Shown: positions 5,134 to 5,233 of the stretch, piece by piece
Position numbering within the stretch: position 1 is the stretch's first letter
Layout of the letters: every line of letters starts with the position of its first letter
Assembly: GCA_030621685.1 (NCBI GenBank)
Contig: JAUXHF010000152.1
Location: 1-5,233, forward strand
Length of the DNA stretch: 5,233 nt
Direction: 5' to 3'
Source of the DNA: Spirochaetota bacterium
GTDB lineage: Bacteria; Spirochaetota; UBA12135; COTS27
Notes under the pieces: generated by a model
Databases searched by the model: none
The model's input: only the letters and a program-made list of their open reading frames with translations
Told to the model about the DNA's origin: nothing
Translations under genes and position numbers: made by a program

Positions 5134-5233
5134 GCTGTGAAGCTAAGCTGCTGGGTAGTTCAAGGAATTTTCAGGAAAGAGCGGCATATTTGTTTTTTTA
5201 AGCATATTTTTCAGTTTAGCAGCTTGTTTTTCA
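5134..5233. repeat. Direct repeat copy B, upstream of serB, running off the window
   Basis: This is the second copy of the serB 5' segment, 100 bp visible and matching up to the very last base, so it probably continues beyond the window. Offset from copy A is 190 bp before the missing T and 191 bp after it. The low divergence indicates a recent tandem duplication or an assembly artefact at a repeat boundary. Confidence 0.95.
5143..5233 (-). pseudogene. Duplicated 5' fragment of serB, frameshifted and prematurely stopped (partial)
   Basis: Read from the right edge, copy B keeps the serB reading frame as EKQAAKLKNMLKKTNMPLFPE. The missing A then shifts it to NSLNYPAA and a TAG at 5143-5145, 10 nt before the serB ATG at 5132. 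Putting the base back does not restore continuity: the frame would then run to CCA TGA, a stop overlapping the ATG at 5132. It therefore cannot be fused in frame to the downstream gene. It may be a relic of the original serB start left by the duplication, or a translated leader allowing reinitiation at 5132. Its beginning is outside the window. Confidence 0.6.

Overview
The window most likely comes from a spirochaete. The deciding gene is at 2541-3521: its exported, cysteine-free product follows the spirochaetal periplasmic flagellar sheath protein FlaA through most of its length, and that family is essentially restricted to Spirochaetota. The DNA is moderately AT-rich in genes and very AT-rich between serB and flaA. 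Genus cannot be read from the sequence.

All four supported genes lie on the minus strand, so in transcription order the window reads from high to low coordinates: a SerB-type phosphoserine phosphatase (4065-5132); a 543-bp AT-rich regulatory gap; flaA (2541-3521); a 276-bp gap with a heptamer microsatellite and several hairpins; a LolC/LolE-type lipoprotein-release permease (954-2264); and, 30 bp on, its LolD-type ATPase (189-923). The last 188 bp (1-188) hold no supportable gene.

The permease and ATPase form a clear two-gene operon that would extract mature outer-membrane lipoproteins from the inner membrane. FlaA would be secreted to the periplasm to coat the FlaB filament core. SerB would make serine from phosphoserine and has no evident functional tie to the other genes. 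flaA is probably transcribed from its own promoter(s) in the AT-rich gap, where one sigma-28-like and two sigma-70-like candidates are visible, one of them with an 8-bp inverted repeat between its -10 and -35.

The most unusual structure is at the right end. About 100 bp of the serB 5' coding region is present a second time immediately upstream (4943-5043 versus 5134-5233, one substitution and one 1-bp indel). The upstream copy is out of frame, stops 10 nt before the annotated serB ATG, and runs off the window. The true serB 5' end is therefore uncertain. I see no CRISPR array, mobile element, RNA gene or defence cassette, and no convincing new multi-gene system.
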